Origin: Epiperipatus broadwayi
Lineage: Eukaryota > Onychophora > Udeonychophora > Euonychophora > Peripatidae
Reading direction: 5' to 3'
Assembly (NCBI GenBank): GCA_028023455.1
Contig: JAQFVV010000318.1
Span: 930,001-994,000, forward strand
DNA length: 64,000 nt
A model generated the notes under the pieces. That model was not told the origin of the DNA and made no database searches. It saw only the letters and a program-made list of their open reading frames with translations. A program made the translations under genes and the position numbers. The first letter of the stretch is position 1. Each line of letters opens with the position of its first letter. Positions 45,677 through 59,500 of this stretch are shown here, piece after piece.

Positions 45677-45700
45677 CATTTCCCTAATTAGAGGAACAAA
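45677..45700 (-). other. Polypurine tract region of the gag-only element
   Basis: On the minus strand, attagggaaatg directly precedes the LTR start TGAAGTGG. AGGGAAATG is short but purine-rich and correctly placed. Confidence 0.45.
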
Positions 45701-46130
45701 CAAAAAAAAATTTGTTAAAAAAATGCTTTTATTTATACCTTTAAAAATTATTATTATTCCAAGTGGCAAAGAAACACATGGTCAACTAATAATAGCAAAC
45801 TAATCTGTCTATTCCCCACTATCATGTTTATGTCTCACTTCATGGAATTTTAACTATAATGTTTTAATTGGGATCTCCTTATTCTCTTAAGCCCTTTTGA
45901 AAATCAATGGTCTGTTCTGATGCATTATGCTGTTCTATCAATCTCAAAACACTTTTTACTATTCTTTTCCCGGGTTGGGCGGTATATACAACTTTAATTG
46001 GCATGCAACATTATTATACTTAAGAACCTTAAGCCATACTTGATCTACACAAATTTTATGATGAGGAATATGTCTCTTTCTTACCCTAATTTTTGCTATG
46101 TGGTCTAATCTTAATCTAGCATGTTGCTGG

Positions 46131-48584
46131 TTATCTTTGATGGATACAAATACTCTTGTCCAGTAAGGATTTACAAATCTCTGTATCACTATAACTAATA
46201 TTTCTAAAAAAATTAGCTTTATCTAATATTGGGTTTGTAATCATCTCCATCTCAAAAACATTATTACTACCACTAAAGATGATATTCTTATTGGTTGCAG
46301 AATCAATATGTTCAGCATTAAATAAATTCATTTCATGAATCTTTACATATTCATACTTTTCAATAATAAATATAAATGCACGAACATTTTCTTTATCTAT
46401 AGCAGTTTTGATAGATTTATTAATAAAAAACCGAACATTTTCTTTACCATAAGCAATTTTTCGAAAACACTGTCCTATAGAAACTTCATCAATACACTCT
46501 GCTATTTTCATATCAATATCTTGGAATTTAGAAAAATAATTAGATTCTTGTTTACTGATCAAAGAATGTCTATCAAATTTCTTTTCAAAATTATTAGTAA
46601 CTATAACATACATCTCTTTAGTGTTTAGTAAAGTCAATTTTAAATCCACAGAGAATGAATTGTTAACATAATTTTCTGCTTTCATTGTAGATGCTATATC
46701 CCAATTAGAATTTATATTCTTAGCATGGGGTTCACTAATATTTGAGATTAGATTTTTCTCAATCTTCCCAAAATGACAATTCACTTCAATTTGCTTTTCA
46801 ATTATATCACCCAAATCAAGAGGATTTATTTCTATATTACTTCTATTTACTTCATCTAGAGAATCTACTTCAATGGTATTTCCATTATCATGCACCAAAT
46901 AGTTCAAAACCATATGCATTTCATTAGCATCAACTACATTAGACAAACAAGTAGTTACTTCCATATAACCTTTACTTAAAGAATCACTAAAATTCATCTT
47001 GTTCTGAGAATCCATTTCAGTAATATTCACAACTGAATCCATTTCATGATTATGAGTAATATAATTTAATTTCGCTTCATCACCAATTTTGTTAGACAAG
47101 CAAGAATCAAATTCCATATCATGTCTGACTGAAGGATTATCTAATTTATAAAAATTACTAGTTTTCTCAGATATCAATTGACAATGTTGAACATTAACAA
47201 TATCTGGAGGAACCTTGTCATTTTCTTTATCAGTGATGATAGTTTTCTGTATACATTTCCTGCCAGTTTTAACAATATTCACACCAGTTGTCACTTTCAT
47301 ATCATTAGTTATTGAAATATTTATGTTCTTATCAACTTTGATAAAACCATTTAAATAAGTTGCCATTTTTATATCATCTGTTATGGTATTTAACTTATTA
47401 CACCTTCTTTTCTTAAAATTCTGAGCAGTAAAAGTAAAATAATCATTTGGCATGAGTTTTTTTGTTCCACAACTTAAACATTGCTTTTCAGAAAATATTT
47501 GTTTTGATAAACAGTCGTGTGTTTTTTCAAACATTATATTTTTATTTGAAAACTCTTTATTAAGACTTTCAAAAGATTTTGCAGCACATTCAGATAAAAA
47601 GATGCCCAGTTCAATTTTACCCATTAAAAGAGAATCACTTTTGTGAAAGGGTAGCTTTTCATTTCTGTTATCTAATGCTTGAACTTTACAATTACTTTTA
47701 TCAAACTGTTTATCAATCAATACATTTTTACCACATTCATTTAACAAAGCACTATTTAAATATTGAATATCACTAGAACTATCTTCAAACTTGTTCTCAA
47801 CATGAAAAATAATTCTATCACTATCCATTATTCCAGCAACTCTATTTTTAACACAAGATTCAGGCTCAGTCTCTTCATTAATTGACAAATCTTCATGCAA
47901 ATCCATTGCAGAATCTTAACATCTTGTTGACTTATCATTGCTGAAAGAATTCAAAATAAATGGCTGAATTTGGTTTTTATCAGGTACTGTGTTAGAATCA
48001 AATGAAATTTCTTCTTCTTGATAAATCTAACTAACAGTAACAGATTTATTAATGGAGCTATCAATCAAAGTTTCACAATTCGATTGATTATCTGGATTGT
48101 AGAGTGGATCTATAAACTTTTCAACATTTTTAGATTGATATTCCAATAAAGAATCTCTTTGGACTTCTGTTGGAACATACAATTTAGATGATTCCATCCT
48201 GTTTGTTTCTTCTGCCTTCAAAAGATAACTGGGATCAAGCTTTTCATCAGACAAAAAGGAATCCTGAGTGGAAATATTTTCATCAGATAAAGTTATATCC
48301 ATAGGTAATGTTTCGACATTAGTAGCATTTCCATCAGTTTCTTTAATCCCATTTTTCTGATAGTTCAAATCAGTTTCACATTTTTGTGTCATAAGAAAAT
48401 CCAGACATTTCATATTTAAATCATTCTTTTCAGAGTCTTCAAAATCCAGTTGCATTTTTGTCTGAGTTTCTTGAAACATGTCCTTAATCTCATTTTTAGA
48501 CATATCATATTCATATTTAACCTTATTATTACTTTCATCTCTTTGACGGCAAGTGATCCTTTTACATGAGTTTGTTCCATCCAT
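46131..48584 (-). pseudogene. Gag-like protein, main body, two in-frame stops
   Basis: 48584-48027 and 47906-46131 lie in one reading frame, separated by a TAG at 48027-48029 and a TAA near 47917, giving about 810 residues in total. The longest uninterrupted part is 591 residues, remarkable in DNA this AT-rich. The sequence is rich in Asn, Ile, Lys, Asp and Glu, with repeated phrases such as MDSQNKMNF, NEMHMVLNYL and VDSLDEVNRS. I find no CCHC knuckle or protease. Position (just 3' of a coiled-coil segment, inside an LTR element) is the reason for calling it gag-like; the fold is unproven. It ends ~450 bp before the 3' LTR. Confidence 0.55.
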
Positions 48585-48586
48585 TC

Positions 48587-48894
48587 TTCCATCTTCTGAT
48601 GTTTTTCAGCTTGCCTTTCTAATAAACCCTGGATCATCTTCCGGAATTCTTCAGCTTCTTTCTTTCATTCTTCAGCTTCTTTCTTCCGTTCTTCAGCTTC
48701 TTTCTTCTGTTTTTCAGCTTGGTCCTTTAATAGGCCCTCCATCTTTTCAGCTTGGTCCTTTAATAGACCTTCCATCTTCTTCTAGGATTCTTCAGCTTCT
48801 TTCTTTCATTCTTCAGCTTATTCCTTTCATTCCTCAACTTGTTGCTTTAATAGACTTTGCATCATCATGAATAACTGATAATTATTATTGTTCA
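48587..48894 (-). pseudogene. N-terminal coiled-coil segment of the gag-like protein
   Basis: From the ATG at 48894-48892 (MNNNNYQLFMMMQSLLKQQ) the minus strand encodes charged heptad-like repeats: two copies of KMEGLLKDQAE and several of KKEAEE, then QGLLERQAEKHQKMEEWMEQ. At least five stops interrupt it, three of them TGA in places where sister repeats have an Arg codon. A frameshift near 48575 links it to the downstream frame. Coiled-coil N-termini of this kind are common in gag proteins of animal gypsy-like elements. Confidence 0.65.
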
Positions 48895-49592
48895 TTTTGT
48901 TGATATCACTAACTCTATGACTCATTATTATTTGCTATGGGTTATTCGCCTATCCCTTTTCCTCAATCGCCTCTATACTACCATTTCCCACCATACATCT
49001 ACTTTCTTCCTGCCCTGCCTAACTTATATGATGCCCAACCACTTTATTATTTATGTCTACTCTTCTCACTACTTGAATCTGCCTATATCATTTAAGCTAT
49101 ATATTATAAAATTATTAACTATTAATTCTATAACACAAAATATATTTAAAAATTACCGTACCTTCACTTCTTTTGCCACTTTCCATCTGTTCTCCTTGCA
49201 CCTGGAATTGACTAAAAATCTTTATTAGTAAATTGATAATACAAAGTATAACATAAAGCTAAAGCAAAGTATGATTTTCTCTCTTTTAAATATTTGCTTG
49301 CATTTGAATCTCACTCAATGTAAGTTATGTTAACACATGAAATCATCGGTTGGCAAAATTTATAATTGTATAAATACAAGGCATCATGCCAACATGCAAG
49401 ATTAATAACTTATGACATAATATTTTTTATTTATGCTCACAGAGATGGATACCAAATTTTCCTTTTGCATTGACCAAATAATTTACAATTATTATACTAA
49501 ATATATATATTTTTTATTTTCAAATCTATTTTGAACTCAGCAAGATATATCCTTATATTTATCTCTTTGCAATAATATGCAACAGCTATAAA

Positions 49593-49716
49593 ATTTATTT
49601 CACATAAATAAATTTATGTATACATGCAATCCAGCAAAACAAAGCTAAGAAAATATTTATTTCACATAAATAAATTTATGTATACATGCAATCCAGCAAA
49701 ATAAAGCTAAGAAAAT
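49593..49716. repeat. 62-bp direct duplication in the leader
   Basis: atttatttcacataaataaa... is at 49593 and 49655, differing at one base (aaaacaaag versus aaaataaag). Confidence 0.9.
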
Positions 49717-49955
49717 ATTATGACAATATGCAAGTTATACAACATGGATTGACATATTCAGAATAAAACAATTTATTTCATGAATAGTTATTACTTACTA
49801 CAAACTAACAACTCATGACTAACCTAAGTTTGAATATAGGAATTAACTCAATTATCTATCATTTCCAAAAAGCTTGAGGCTATCATAAAATGTCAAAATT
49901 AATATTGTTCCCAGTAATTTATATTTATCAATATCAATTTTCACTTTTGCTTGCA

Positions 49956-50335
49956 TAAGAATATGTAAACCATTAAAGCATTTTGCCAGCTACATCTGGC
50001 TGCTTGGTGTTACATAAAAGATCTTCCCCTGCTTCGAGGTTACTCTAATAATAAGAAACGAACATTTAAAATATCAACTAGCAAGCAACTTTTTTTTTGC
50101 TAGCATGAGAACATGTAAACCATTTAAGCATTTTGCCAACTGCATCTGGCTGCTTGGTATTACATAAAAGGTCTTCATCTATTTCGAGGTTACTCTAAGA
50201 ATCAATGTCATCAAAGCATAATGTCCACTACATTGGACTGCTTGACATAGAATTCCATTTTTAAGGTCTTCACCTGCTTTGAGGTTTCTACTAATAGGAA
50301 ACAAACATTTTAAATATTTGCTAGCAAACAATACT
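49956..50335. repeat. Three diverged copies of a ~125-bp repeat in the leader
   Basis: Each unit holds gtaaaccattaaagcat, then catctggctgcttggtgtta, aggtcttc and gaggtt, then aaacgaacattt. Copies start near 49956, 50103 and 50200. The third is more diverged (ttggactgcttgacatag). Much older than the leader's 62-bp duplication. Confidence 0.75.
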
Positions 50336-50524
50336 TTTAAATTAAGTTTTTAACATAATATCGATATTGGATACTTCTAAATATCAAAATCTGAGATATA
50401 CACTATTTAATGTTGACAAAGAAAAAATTACTTCTTTCATCTATTCTACCCCTTGCTCCAATCTACTCTTACTACCTTTCTAACACTTTAATTTTCTTTC
50501 TCCTTATTGTCACAAACACATATT

Positions 50525-50590
50525 AACAAATGTATAATATATATATATATATATATATTAACAAATGTATAATATATATATATATATATA
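50525..50590. repeat. Duplicated attaacaaatgtataat plus (TA)n
   Basis: attaacaaatgtataatata... followed by a TA run occurs twice back to back. Confidence 0.85.
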
Positions 50591-50789
50591 CACTGAGATA
50601 GTACAAGCTATACATATAATTAATTTATATATATTAACTATCTTATTACTTTTTAAATAATTATTTTGACTAACAATACTGTTTTACTCACATAGCATAT
50701 AGTATTTAACCAACAAAATTAATTAATGAACCTACATTTAGATAATTTTGGAGACATTAAAATATAAGCCACCAAAAACACAAGCACTT

Positions 50790-50905
50790 ACAGGGTATGG
50801 TATTTAATTAATATATACCCCAATGATTGAGCCAACAACAAAATAAGCAATCTACAGGGTGTGAGATTTAATTAATCGATGCCCCAAATGTTTGGGTCGC
50901 CAAGC
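50790..50905. repeat. Two diverged copies of a ~65-bp repeat next to the 5' LTR
   Basis: cttacagggtatggtattta...taccccaatgattgagccaa and ctacagggtgtgagatttaa...tgccccaaatgtttgggtcg share order and spacing. The second copy contains the primer-binding-site-like sequence. Confidence 0.65.
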
Positions 50906-50924
50906 CCAAGAAAGAAAAAAAACC

Positions 50925-53575
50925 TGTACTGGTCAGAATTGTATGTTCATTTAACAAGGTTTAGAATCTAAGCAAAAGTATCCTAAATCCACTCATGCCC
51001 AAGATACACAGGTCAGGAGCAATCATGAATTCTGCCCTATTTGCTTTTCTCTAAAACTATAACATTATAAACAAGACTTCTGATGATAACATGAAATTTT
51101 ATTCATTCTGGTCCCAGAGACACAGCAGAGAAACATGAGATCTACAGGGTAATTAGCATAAATAAATAATGTTAAAACTTAGCTCAATCAATACCTTATG
51201 TGAAGGGACAATTTATAAATTTTAAATGAATTGCACACAGCTAGCATTGCAAAAGAAACATGAATTATAAAATAGTATCCATCCAGAATGAGCAAGAACA
51301 GAATAACCCAGAAATAAATATCTATTTGAAATAATAAGTTATAACTTCTAAATATTACTAACACTATTATAAATATTTAATGGAATTCAATGAGTGAGAG
51401 TCAGTAAGACACAACGCATGAGTAATTATTAAAACATAATAATTTAATAAATATAAACAATTTAATTTACATTAGAAAACATAGCACAGATTTAATGCGG
51501 TTATTACTTTGCATATAAGCAACTGATTTAGTATGCTAATGAGTTATAGTATAATAATAAATTAATGTTATCAATGCGGTGATCATTACTTTAAGTAATG
51601 ATAAGGACGTTTACAAATTCATCTCTAAAGAGAGGTTTACTCTTGATATGATAGTTAATAATTTATCGTTTATGAGCATATTTGGGCCTGTACAAATGAG
51701 GAATGGGTTAGCCTAAATTAGCTTTACTGTGACAATCCTAAAATACTCGACTAATTATAAAATGAGTGGTTTACAAACATCACTGTGCCATGTCTTATAA
51801 ATAAAATGAGAACTACCATAAAAGAACTCACAGTGCTAACTATAATGACAGCATTTAAAATGGAGATGTCCGTCTTTGGACTGAAAAACTTTATCACATA
51901 TATGATTCCTCTTGTATTTATCATAAGGCAGTATTCGAAAATATGAGTGGTAAGGATTCCATGGTACGCCCTCCGATGTCACATGCATAGCCTTAATACT
52001 CTAATGTTTATCCTGAGGTTGGTTCTACCAAACCTCATTCCTAGATGAGTTACGTGAAGAAAATCCGGAGTTCGGATGATAAATATGACTAATGAAATAA
52101 TTTAAGCTTAAATAAAGCAATAATATCATGCGTAACGCCATGATAAAATAATAACCCACTCAGCATCGTACGTATAACTTTAATAAATTTAGGATGTCGA
52201 ACATAGAAGAGGGGAAAATATCATTTTTTCTATTTAACAAGCCAAAGTATTCTTAAATGACAATATATTATAATTAATTTAACTCTTAATGGCATATAAG
52301 TAATAAATAGTTATTAAAATATATTAATAATCAAATTTATTAAAAGAACATAAATTGCATTTAAATATCGATAGTGATATGATTTTTAAATGATCTGCCA
52401 TTAAGCATAATTTCAAAATATTTAACCGAGTGAAGAAATTTTACGTTTAACTATTTAAATATTCCAAAAATATCGAAATGATGATTGAAATAATATAAGT
52501 TTGCTAGATTAAAACATTAGCATACTAAAACTAATTTAATAAGATATATTTTTAAAATAAGTTTTGCCGCATGAAATAAAATAATTAAAGTGTGAAACTT
52601 AAAAAAAACTAATAATAAATTTACAGTACATAATTCTGTTCTTAGCATTTCAAAGAACAAGTTTAAAAACTTAAGAGAGAAAATCACAAATTTAATGATA
52701 ATTAAGTTTATAATCAGTTATAAAATAAATAAAGATTACATTCTGATTACAATTAAGATTTAGGAAAGAAATGAAGTGAGGAGAATTAAGAGTTCATTTT
52801 TTGGCAAAACGGATTACCTTTAGAAGTTATGGTGGCCACTTATAATAATGTATACGAAGTTTAGCAAGGCACAATATTAATAAAATAATGGTAGGTATAT
52901 TCCAATATTCTTTACAATTAAACATAACAGTTCTCAAGTAGCGATGGCATAGCAGGGAGGCAGAACAAAGGCGATTTAAGATCAGGGAGGTAAATTCCTT
53001 TTACTCACAGTCCATTTTGTTTCCACTCTCTACACAAATATCAGAGAGAAGAGTGATTTGAACTCCTTCTGTGCATTCCTAGAACTTCTGCTCCTCCTAT
53101 ACTTGAAATTTAGCAATATTGGAAGATGTAAACAATACGTTCCAGAAAGCATTATTTAAACATATTTTTAAAATTGCAAATAACTTTAAAATATGATTTT
53201 TGGTTTGACTTGAAATAGTTAAATGAAAATGACATTTTTAAATTGTAATAATACTTTTTTAGAATTTTCTGGCATTTGCTTTAACTCTACATTAATTGTA
53301 TTTATTTTTATATCTATAATACATATACGCACATACACAATTATCTAAGTGAAGGGAATTTACAAGCTTGGAAATAAAATACACTTAAGCTAAAATAATA
53401 ATTCAACTGGTTATACATAACCATTTTAAATAAACAAGGTGGAAGTAATATGTGTATATGTGTGTGCTTTCCTGGATGACCAAATAAACATATAAACAGG
53501 TTCAAACCCTACTTTAAAGATATGTAATGTCATCAGGCAGTGAAGTTAAATATGTATGACAGATTTACCACTTTA
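50925..53575 (-). repeat. 5' LTR of the gag-only element (2651 bp)
   Basis: Partner of 42930-45676. It lacks ~73 bp between two ATGA tetramers and 13 bp near the accgagtgaa segment. GGTTCAAACCCT recurs at 53499-53510. Substitutions are scattered and few by eye. Confidence 0.9.
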
Positions 53576-56500
53576 ATATATATATACAAAAGCCATATAT
53601 TGCCAATAATTTGGTTATCAAATGTAATTCACAGCACAACAGCCAAAGTTTAATAATTCATAGAATATTCATAAACTGTTGTCAAGGCAACTTTTATCTA
53701 ACTATTGATTTATTATTTTTATATTATCCTATGAAATGTGTATGTATGTTTACATATGTAATTTTGTTTAACATATATATTTAAAAAATAGTAATTAATT
53801 AAAAAGATGTGGTTGTCTGCCTCAAAATAATTTGTTAACTATAATTTTCTAAAATGAATAAAAGATATATATTAAAATATCTAATAAAAAATATGATAAG
53901 CTGATTCTAAAATTAATAGAAAAAATTAGTGATTGAAGTAGCAGATTAAATTGCTTTCTATAGCATAAAGAAATAAATTTATCTAATAGTATTTTTTGTG
54001 AAAGTTATTCCATATTTGTTGTATGTATAAATCAAAAATTGTGTCAGTTATAGAAGAAGAAGAAAAATGTATGATCCATTAAATATCCATCATTAGAAAA
54101 TAATAGGAAATAAAAAACGATAATTCAAAATATTAATTAAAATAGAAATAGATTGTTTTCGAAACTTTTTTAAAAATAAAAATATGGTCAACCCAATATC
54201 TCATTGCAAAATTTACAACTTCTTTCACTTTTTCATGTTGTTTTCTTAGGAAACTTTTTTATTAATAAAATAATATTGGATTACTTAGATTAAATACAAG
54301 TTTTAATTATTTTACTATCCACCTAAAACTAAAACATCCAATTTCAATCTCAATTTGTTTCTTTATCTTGTCTATAGCTTAATAATTAAATGCAAACTCC
54401 ACTTATTTTATCTCCTAGCATATGTCTAGCAATACTTTTATTAAGTATAAAACCTGATTATAAAGATACTGATTCAAATTTGCTGTTTTGAACAACTTAT
54501 TCCATTATCCTCTTGCTTGTTGGTTTGTTTTTAAAATTGAGAAGAATATAAGACATTCATAGATTTGAAAAGTTTATTTTTCTATAGAAATTTTTATCTT
54601 ACAGACTTCACTTCTCATTGCTGGTCTTCATCATGTTCTTATGGCATTGATGCACTTCTGACTTTTTTCAATTTCTTATGGCTATTTTTATACTATTTTG
54701 GTTGTGCATTCACTTAATAGCAGGAATTGGAACAAAAATTTATGTTGGTTTATTTAAAAATATCTGAAAATGTGAGCATTGTACAGATATCAGAAATTCA
54801 AAGGTACCAACAATGCCATCTATTGGTACTTTCTTTATTGTCAGGCTTTGAGAGTGAGCATTTTACTTTTGTTACTTTGGAAACAAAATGTATATTTTCA
54901 GTAATTTATATTTATGATTATTTGTGCAACATATTTGTAAAATATTGATTTTTAACCCCAAAATATTCATCATTACAAGTCCATTTTATTTGAAAATGTT
55001 TGGTTTTAAGATGACAAGTCAAATGAAACTAATTCCAATAAAGTAGAAGTTATGATTGATTTGCTGAAAAGAAATGTTTTTGTAAATGCCAGAACAGACA
55101 TTTGTTATGATATTTTAATAATTATAAGAGCAATTTTAAATTTTAAAACAGAATTTCGTTGTTTTAAATTGTCTGAAAAAGAATTTATTTTGATCTTACA
55201 AACAAAATTTAAATAAGAAATAATTTGTTTGATATTTTTTAAGCAATAAAGATAATCATCCAATAAAAAAAAAAGTTATTGTTCTTATTACTCATTTTAC
55301 TTTAGTATTTTTTTTTATACTTTCAAAATTAAAATATTTTTTAGAATATTTCTCATTTATAAATTTATATTTGTAATAAATAATATAGAGATTATCAAAT
55401 ATGATATAGAATAAAAGCTTAATTGAAACAATACAAATTTGTATATATAACTGAAAATGCCATAAGGAGGAGAGGTTGTCCAAATGAACTGATGATGAAT
55501 GAGTTAAGATATTTCTTATCAGAACTTTTATCAACTAAAAGATTGTATTAAGCCAGAACTATGTCCAAAATAGCCTTAGGCTATTGCACAAGGGTTCTCA
55601 CCAAAGATGAATAGCAAAAACACTTTGAATCATTTATTAATTATCCTGTGAAATAACTTCACATGTCTAACTTCTTTATTTAAAATGATGGACAATTTAA
55701 GGAAATAATAACTATGGAGAATATGGTGTTTTTCATTGTTACTTTATAATTCTTCATAGAACTCTTTCACATATTTAATGATGGCATTTCTCTTTTTATT
55801 AATAGTAGTCTTTTATTTTTGTTGTAGAAACAATGTTTCTTTCAATATCAAGATGTTTTATATTTTTGACTTTTGTATTTTTTTTAATAACTTTTCTTGC
55901 CAATTCACAACTGATCTTCCACACCATGTTAAAAAAATTTACATATTAAATTTTTTTAAATGAATGATTTTTTAAAAAAATTAATATTTCTTCTTTTTTT
56001 CATATATTCTCTTGTCTCAGTAAAAAATTTACTGGAAAGTTATTATTTTTTTGTACCAGATATCTTTTTTCTAGTTCTTGATACTGCATCAGTTATCTTT
56101 TTATTGATTTCAGTCAAATCTGAATCATCTTCAAAAAGATTGTTAATATTTTTAAATGATTTTTTTTTTTGTAACTTAAATAGTTGGATAGTTTCTGAAA
56201 TTAGGGATTTCACCTGTTAATACTTAATCATTTTCTTTAACTAGTTTTGCATTAATATGTTTAGCTAACAATCAGTGGTCACTTTTCATGTTTAATCTGT
56301 TAAGGACATTATGCTCTCAAAATACATATGATAAAGATATGGATTACGAGATATACAGAGTGTTAAAAATCATTATCATCCACTGCATCAATAGAAAGTA
56401 TAGAAAAAACAAATAATCAGTATTGAAACAAATAATAGGCAACATATAAGTGATAAATGTAGCATCACCAGCAAAACTCATCAAGAGCCAAATATCATCT

Positions 56501-59500
56501 TTAGTGTCTGAATTTAAAAGAGGTACATTACAAACAGGTTAATTATTATTTATCTAAGCTAAACTTAGAACATAATAATATAAAAGCAATCAATATTTCA
56601 TCAGCAAGCACATACATAAGTGCTAAAAATAAAATAATGCTACATTAAAAATTCTGGGATCATTATATTAATTTTCTGGGCCATCAGATATCATGACTGT
56701 ACTTATGAATAAACTAATTATCAATTATATAAAATAATGTGAAATATATGGACATTCCAGGCAGTCTTTATGTTTGTACCATCCATATAATTTTATAAAG
56801 AATGATATGGATATCTTACATATATATTTATCCATATAAATGTATGGCATATATAACTATGAGCAAGCTAGCTTTCGGATTGCAAGAAACCTAGAGATTA
56901 CAAATAAGAGAAAATATACATAATTCATTTTATTAGTAAATAATTTTCTGATAACTTAAAAATTCCCTAAAGTACAAATCTTTGATGAAATCAATCACAT
57001 TCACTGGTAGTTCACAGAACAGATAACTAGAAAAAGAATAAAATTATTATAATTAAAAAAAAAAAAAAAAATTTAAAAAAAATCAGAAAATAATGAAGTG
57101 ACAAACCCAAAGTTAATATCCATATTGATCAATCCTATCCATGCAATACACATAATTTCATATAATATAAAATACTACCTTATAATTTCTCTTAATTCAT
57201 TAAAACATTTCATTTAGATGTGTTACTTCTTTACAGTAATCAAAACTCAATAAAAATTATTTCACAAGAAAGAAAGAAAAAATAAATTTAATTTGAATCT
57301 TTCTTTTCTTTTCTTTTGAAAATGAAATTGTTCCACCCAATTTTAACCAAATAAAAAAATATTTTCAACAAAACAGCTAAAAAATTAAAGATATTCAATA
57401 TTTTCAATTTTTTTCTTTTTTAGAAAGTAACATAAGTTTATTATATGTACATCCTACAATATCTCATTTTACCATGGATTCTTTTCATTTTTAAGTCTTT
57501 TTTTGCCATTTCCTTGTTGAATATCTTTTTCTGGTAGATTTTACAAGTAGTAGTTTTGGTCAATTTTTGGCTCCAGGTTTTTTCTTTCTTATTATAAATT
57601 TCTCAATAGTTATTTTATCTATTTTTCTTTTTTCTTTGTAGCTTCATATTTCCAGTTTAACAATTATTTTCATTTCAGTTTAAAACATAAGTTAAGACAG
57701 CCATGATTACAGGTGGATCAATTTATAAAATTATTTGAAATTTTCTCCTAGAAATATTTTCCATCTCCTACATTCCTTTCAGTAAAATTGATTATATAGT
57801 AATGATCAACATTTAGTAAGAAATTAGTACATTGTTCTTCTAAACTTCATAATATTGTACTGCTTTGCAAACATTTCTTTTTTCCCTAAGTTTGAGATTA
57901 ATCAATCATCAGTCCTTCAAGATAAGTTTCTGATTGCTGAACCCACTATTACTAAACTCTCTACTGAATTCTACTTCCTACACATTGTTTTTTTTTAAAA
58001 AAAACATCGTAATATGATTTTAATCCAAATTACATGATCAATTCAGAAATTACTGCATTGATCAATCAATTTCCTTTGTACAAGTAAGATTATGCATTAA
58101 TTGAAAATAACTTAATTGCTTCAGAAATAAAGAAATCTCTTTGGTTTTTTTTTTTTTGTATTTGTAAAATATAAAATATACTATTTACACATTAATTGGA
58201 AAATATGCTTTCATTTCTTCAGAAATAAAAATATTGATCACTTTTTTTTTGAAAAATAAAATATATAAAAAAGAACTACACAAAAAAAAAAATCATTTTT
58301 TTCTTTTTTTTAGTTATATTCAATAAAAATTAATTATTTATATTATTATTAAAATGTGTTTAATTTTATCACATGATTATTTCACATATGTACATCTTTT
58401 AACAAACTGATTATGCTTCTACATTTGAATAGACATAGTGTTATAGTTCTTTGGCTTTGCTTCCCTCTCTTTTGGCAATGTTTGCTGCCATATTTGCATG
58501 TTTGGATTCAATTTGCAATTAGAAGTGAATATTGATTTATTAGTTTAAAAAATTTGAAGAGGTCAATGGTCCACAGAACTGTACAAGAGAAAATTTTAAA
58601 AAGTACTATCTAAAGCTTTTAAGGGTTCTGATTCATCATTTCTTTGATTTTCAACAAACTTGTAAACTCCCATTCTATTGCTATTTACAACCAGAAAAAA
58701 ATTGTTATTTCTGTTGTAAGTTTTAATATTTATGATTATTTTTACAAAATATTTATGTAATAATTACTAAAAAAGAAATATATTTATGTTTATACTTAGA
58801 TTTTTAAAAAATGTTTCATTTTTAAAAATAGGAATTAAAAAAATCTAAGTAGTGATAGAAAAAACTGTGTTTATTCTGTGAAAGCTGTCAAAAACAGTCA
58901 TATAAAATTTTTATGATATTTTAATAATGATAAATAAAATTTTAGATTTTATAATAGAATTATGTAAGGTTATCGCTACTTAACAAAATTTTATTCAAGT
59001 TCTACAAATCAAGTTTAATATTTTAAATACATGTATACTTTGTTTACCTGGAGTTTAGATGTAACATAGGGCATTTGAACACTGTAATAGAGTGGATGGT
59101 TGAAGAGAACTTGAAAATCTATGTTCAAATCTTTTATATTAAATCAAATTTAAATAACCAAGATTTCATTATATAAATGCAAATTAACCACTCTGTTTTG
59201 TAAGCTATATTTACTCACAAAGGTCATTGCTGAAATATTATAATGTTGGGGGGGGGGGGTGATTCAAATATTTTCTATTTCATTTTCACCTAGTGATGTG
59301 CTCTGGAATATATAATAATGCATTAGACAGTTTTTATAATATTCGATTATTCTTTATTATATTTCTTAAATAAAATTGATGCAACCAAATAAATATCAAT
59401 TTTCATACTTTGCTAAGACATTCCAATATTTATTCATATTTTAAAATATTTTGAAAAATAAGTACACCACATCAAAACAATCTCGTCACATAATCTTCTG

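Larger units (their letters stand above)
48895..50924 (-). other. Leader of the gag-only element, repeat-bearing, no gene
   Basis: Two kilobases between the 5' LTR and the gag start. It contains three tandem-repeat groups, listed separately. Near 50884-50905 the minus strand reads ttggcgacccaaacatttgg. The TGGCGACCC core fits the TGG start expected of a primer-binding site, but it lies ~20 bp away from the LTR edge. The plus-strand open frame at 48917-49228 is judged spurious. Confidence 0.6.
42930..53575 (-). mobile_element. Gag-only LTR retrotransposon with ~2.7 kb LTRs
   Basis: Two long direct repeats (42930-45676 and 50925-53575) begin TGTAC and end with CCACTTCA or CCACTTTA on the plus strand, i.e. 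TG...CA LTRs in minus orientation. The 5.2 kb internal part contains a gag-like frame on the minus strand and a long repeat-bearing leader. I see no protease, RT, RNase H or integrase motif in any minus-strand frame. The insertion lies in TA-rich sequence, so a 4-bp ATAT duplication is compatible but not provable. LTRs are still very alike, indicating a much younger insertion than the gypsy at 8.7 kb. Probably non-autonomous and mobilised in trans. Confidence 0.8.

Noticed and set aside
48917-49228. 103-residue plus-strand frame
   Set aside because: Antisense to the element leader; aromatic/Ser/Thr-rich composition expected of T-rich DNA.
55778-56220. Two overlapping Phe/Leu-rich frames resembling membrane segments
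   Set aside because: T-rich low-complexity sequence gives such frames by chance; no start context or homology.
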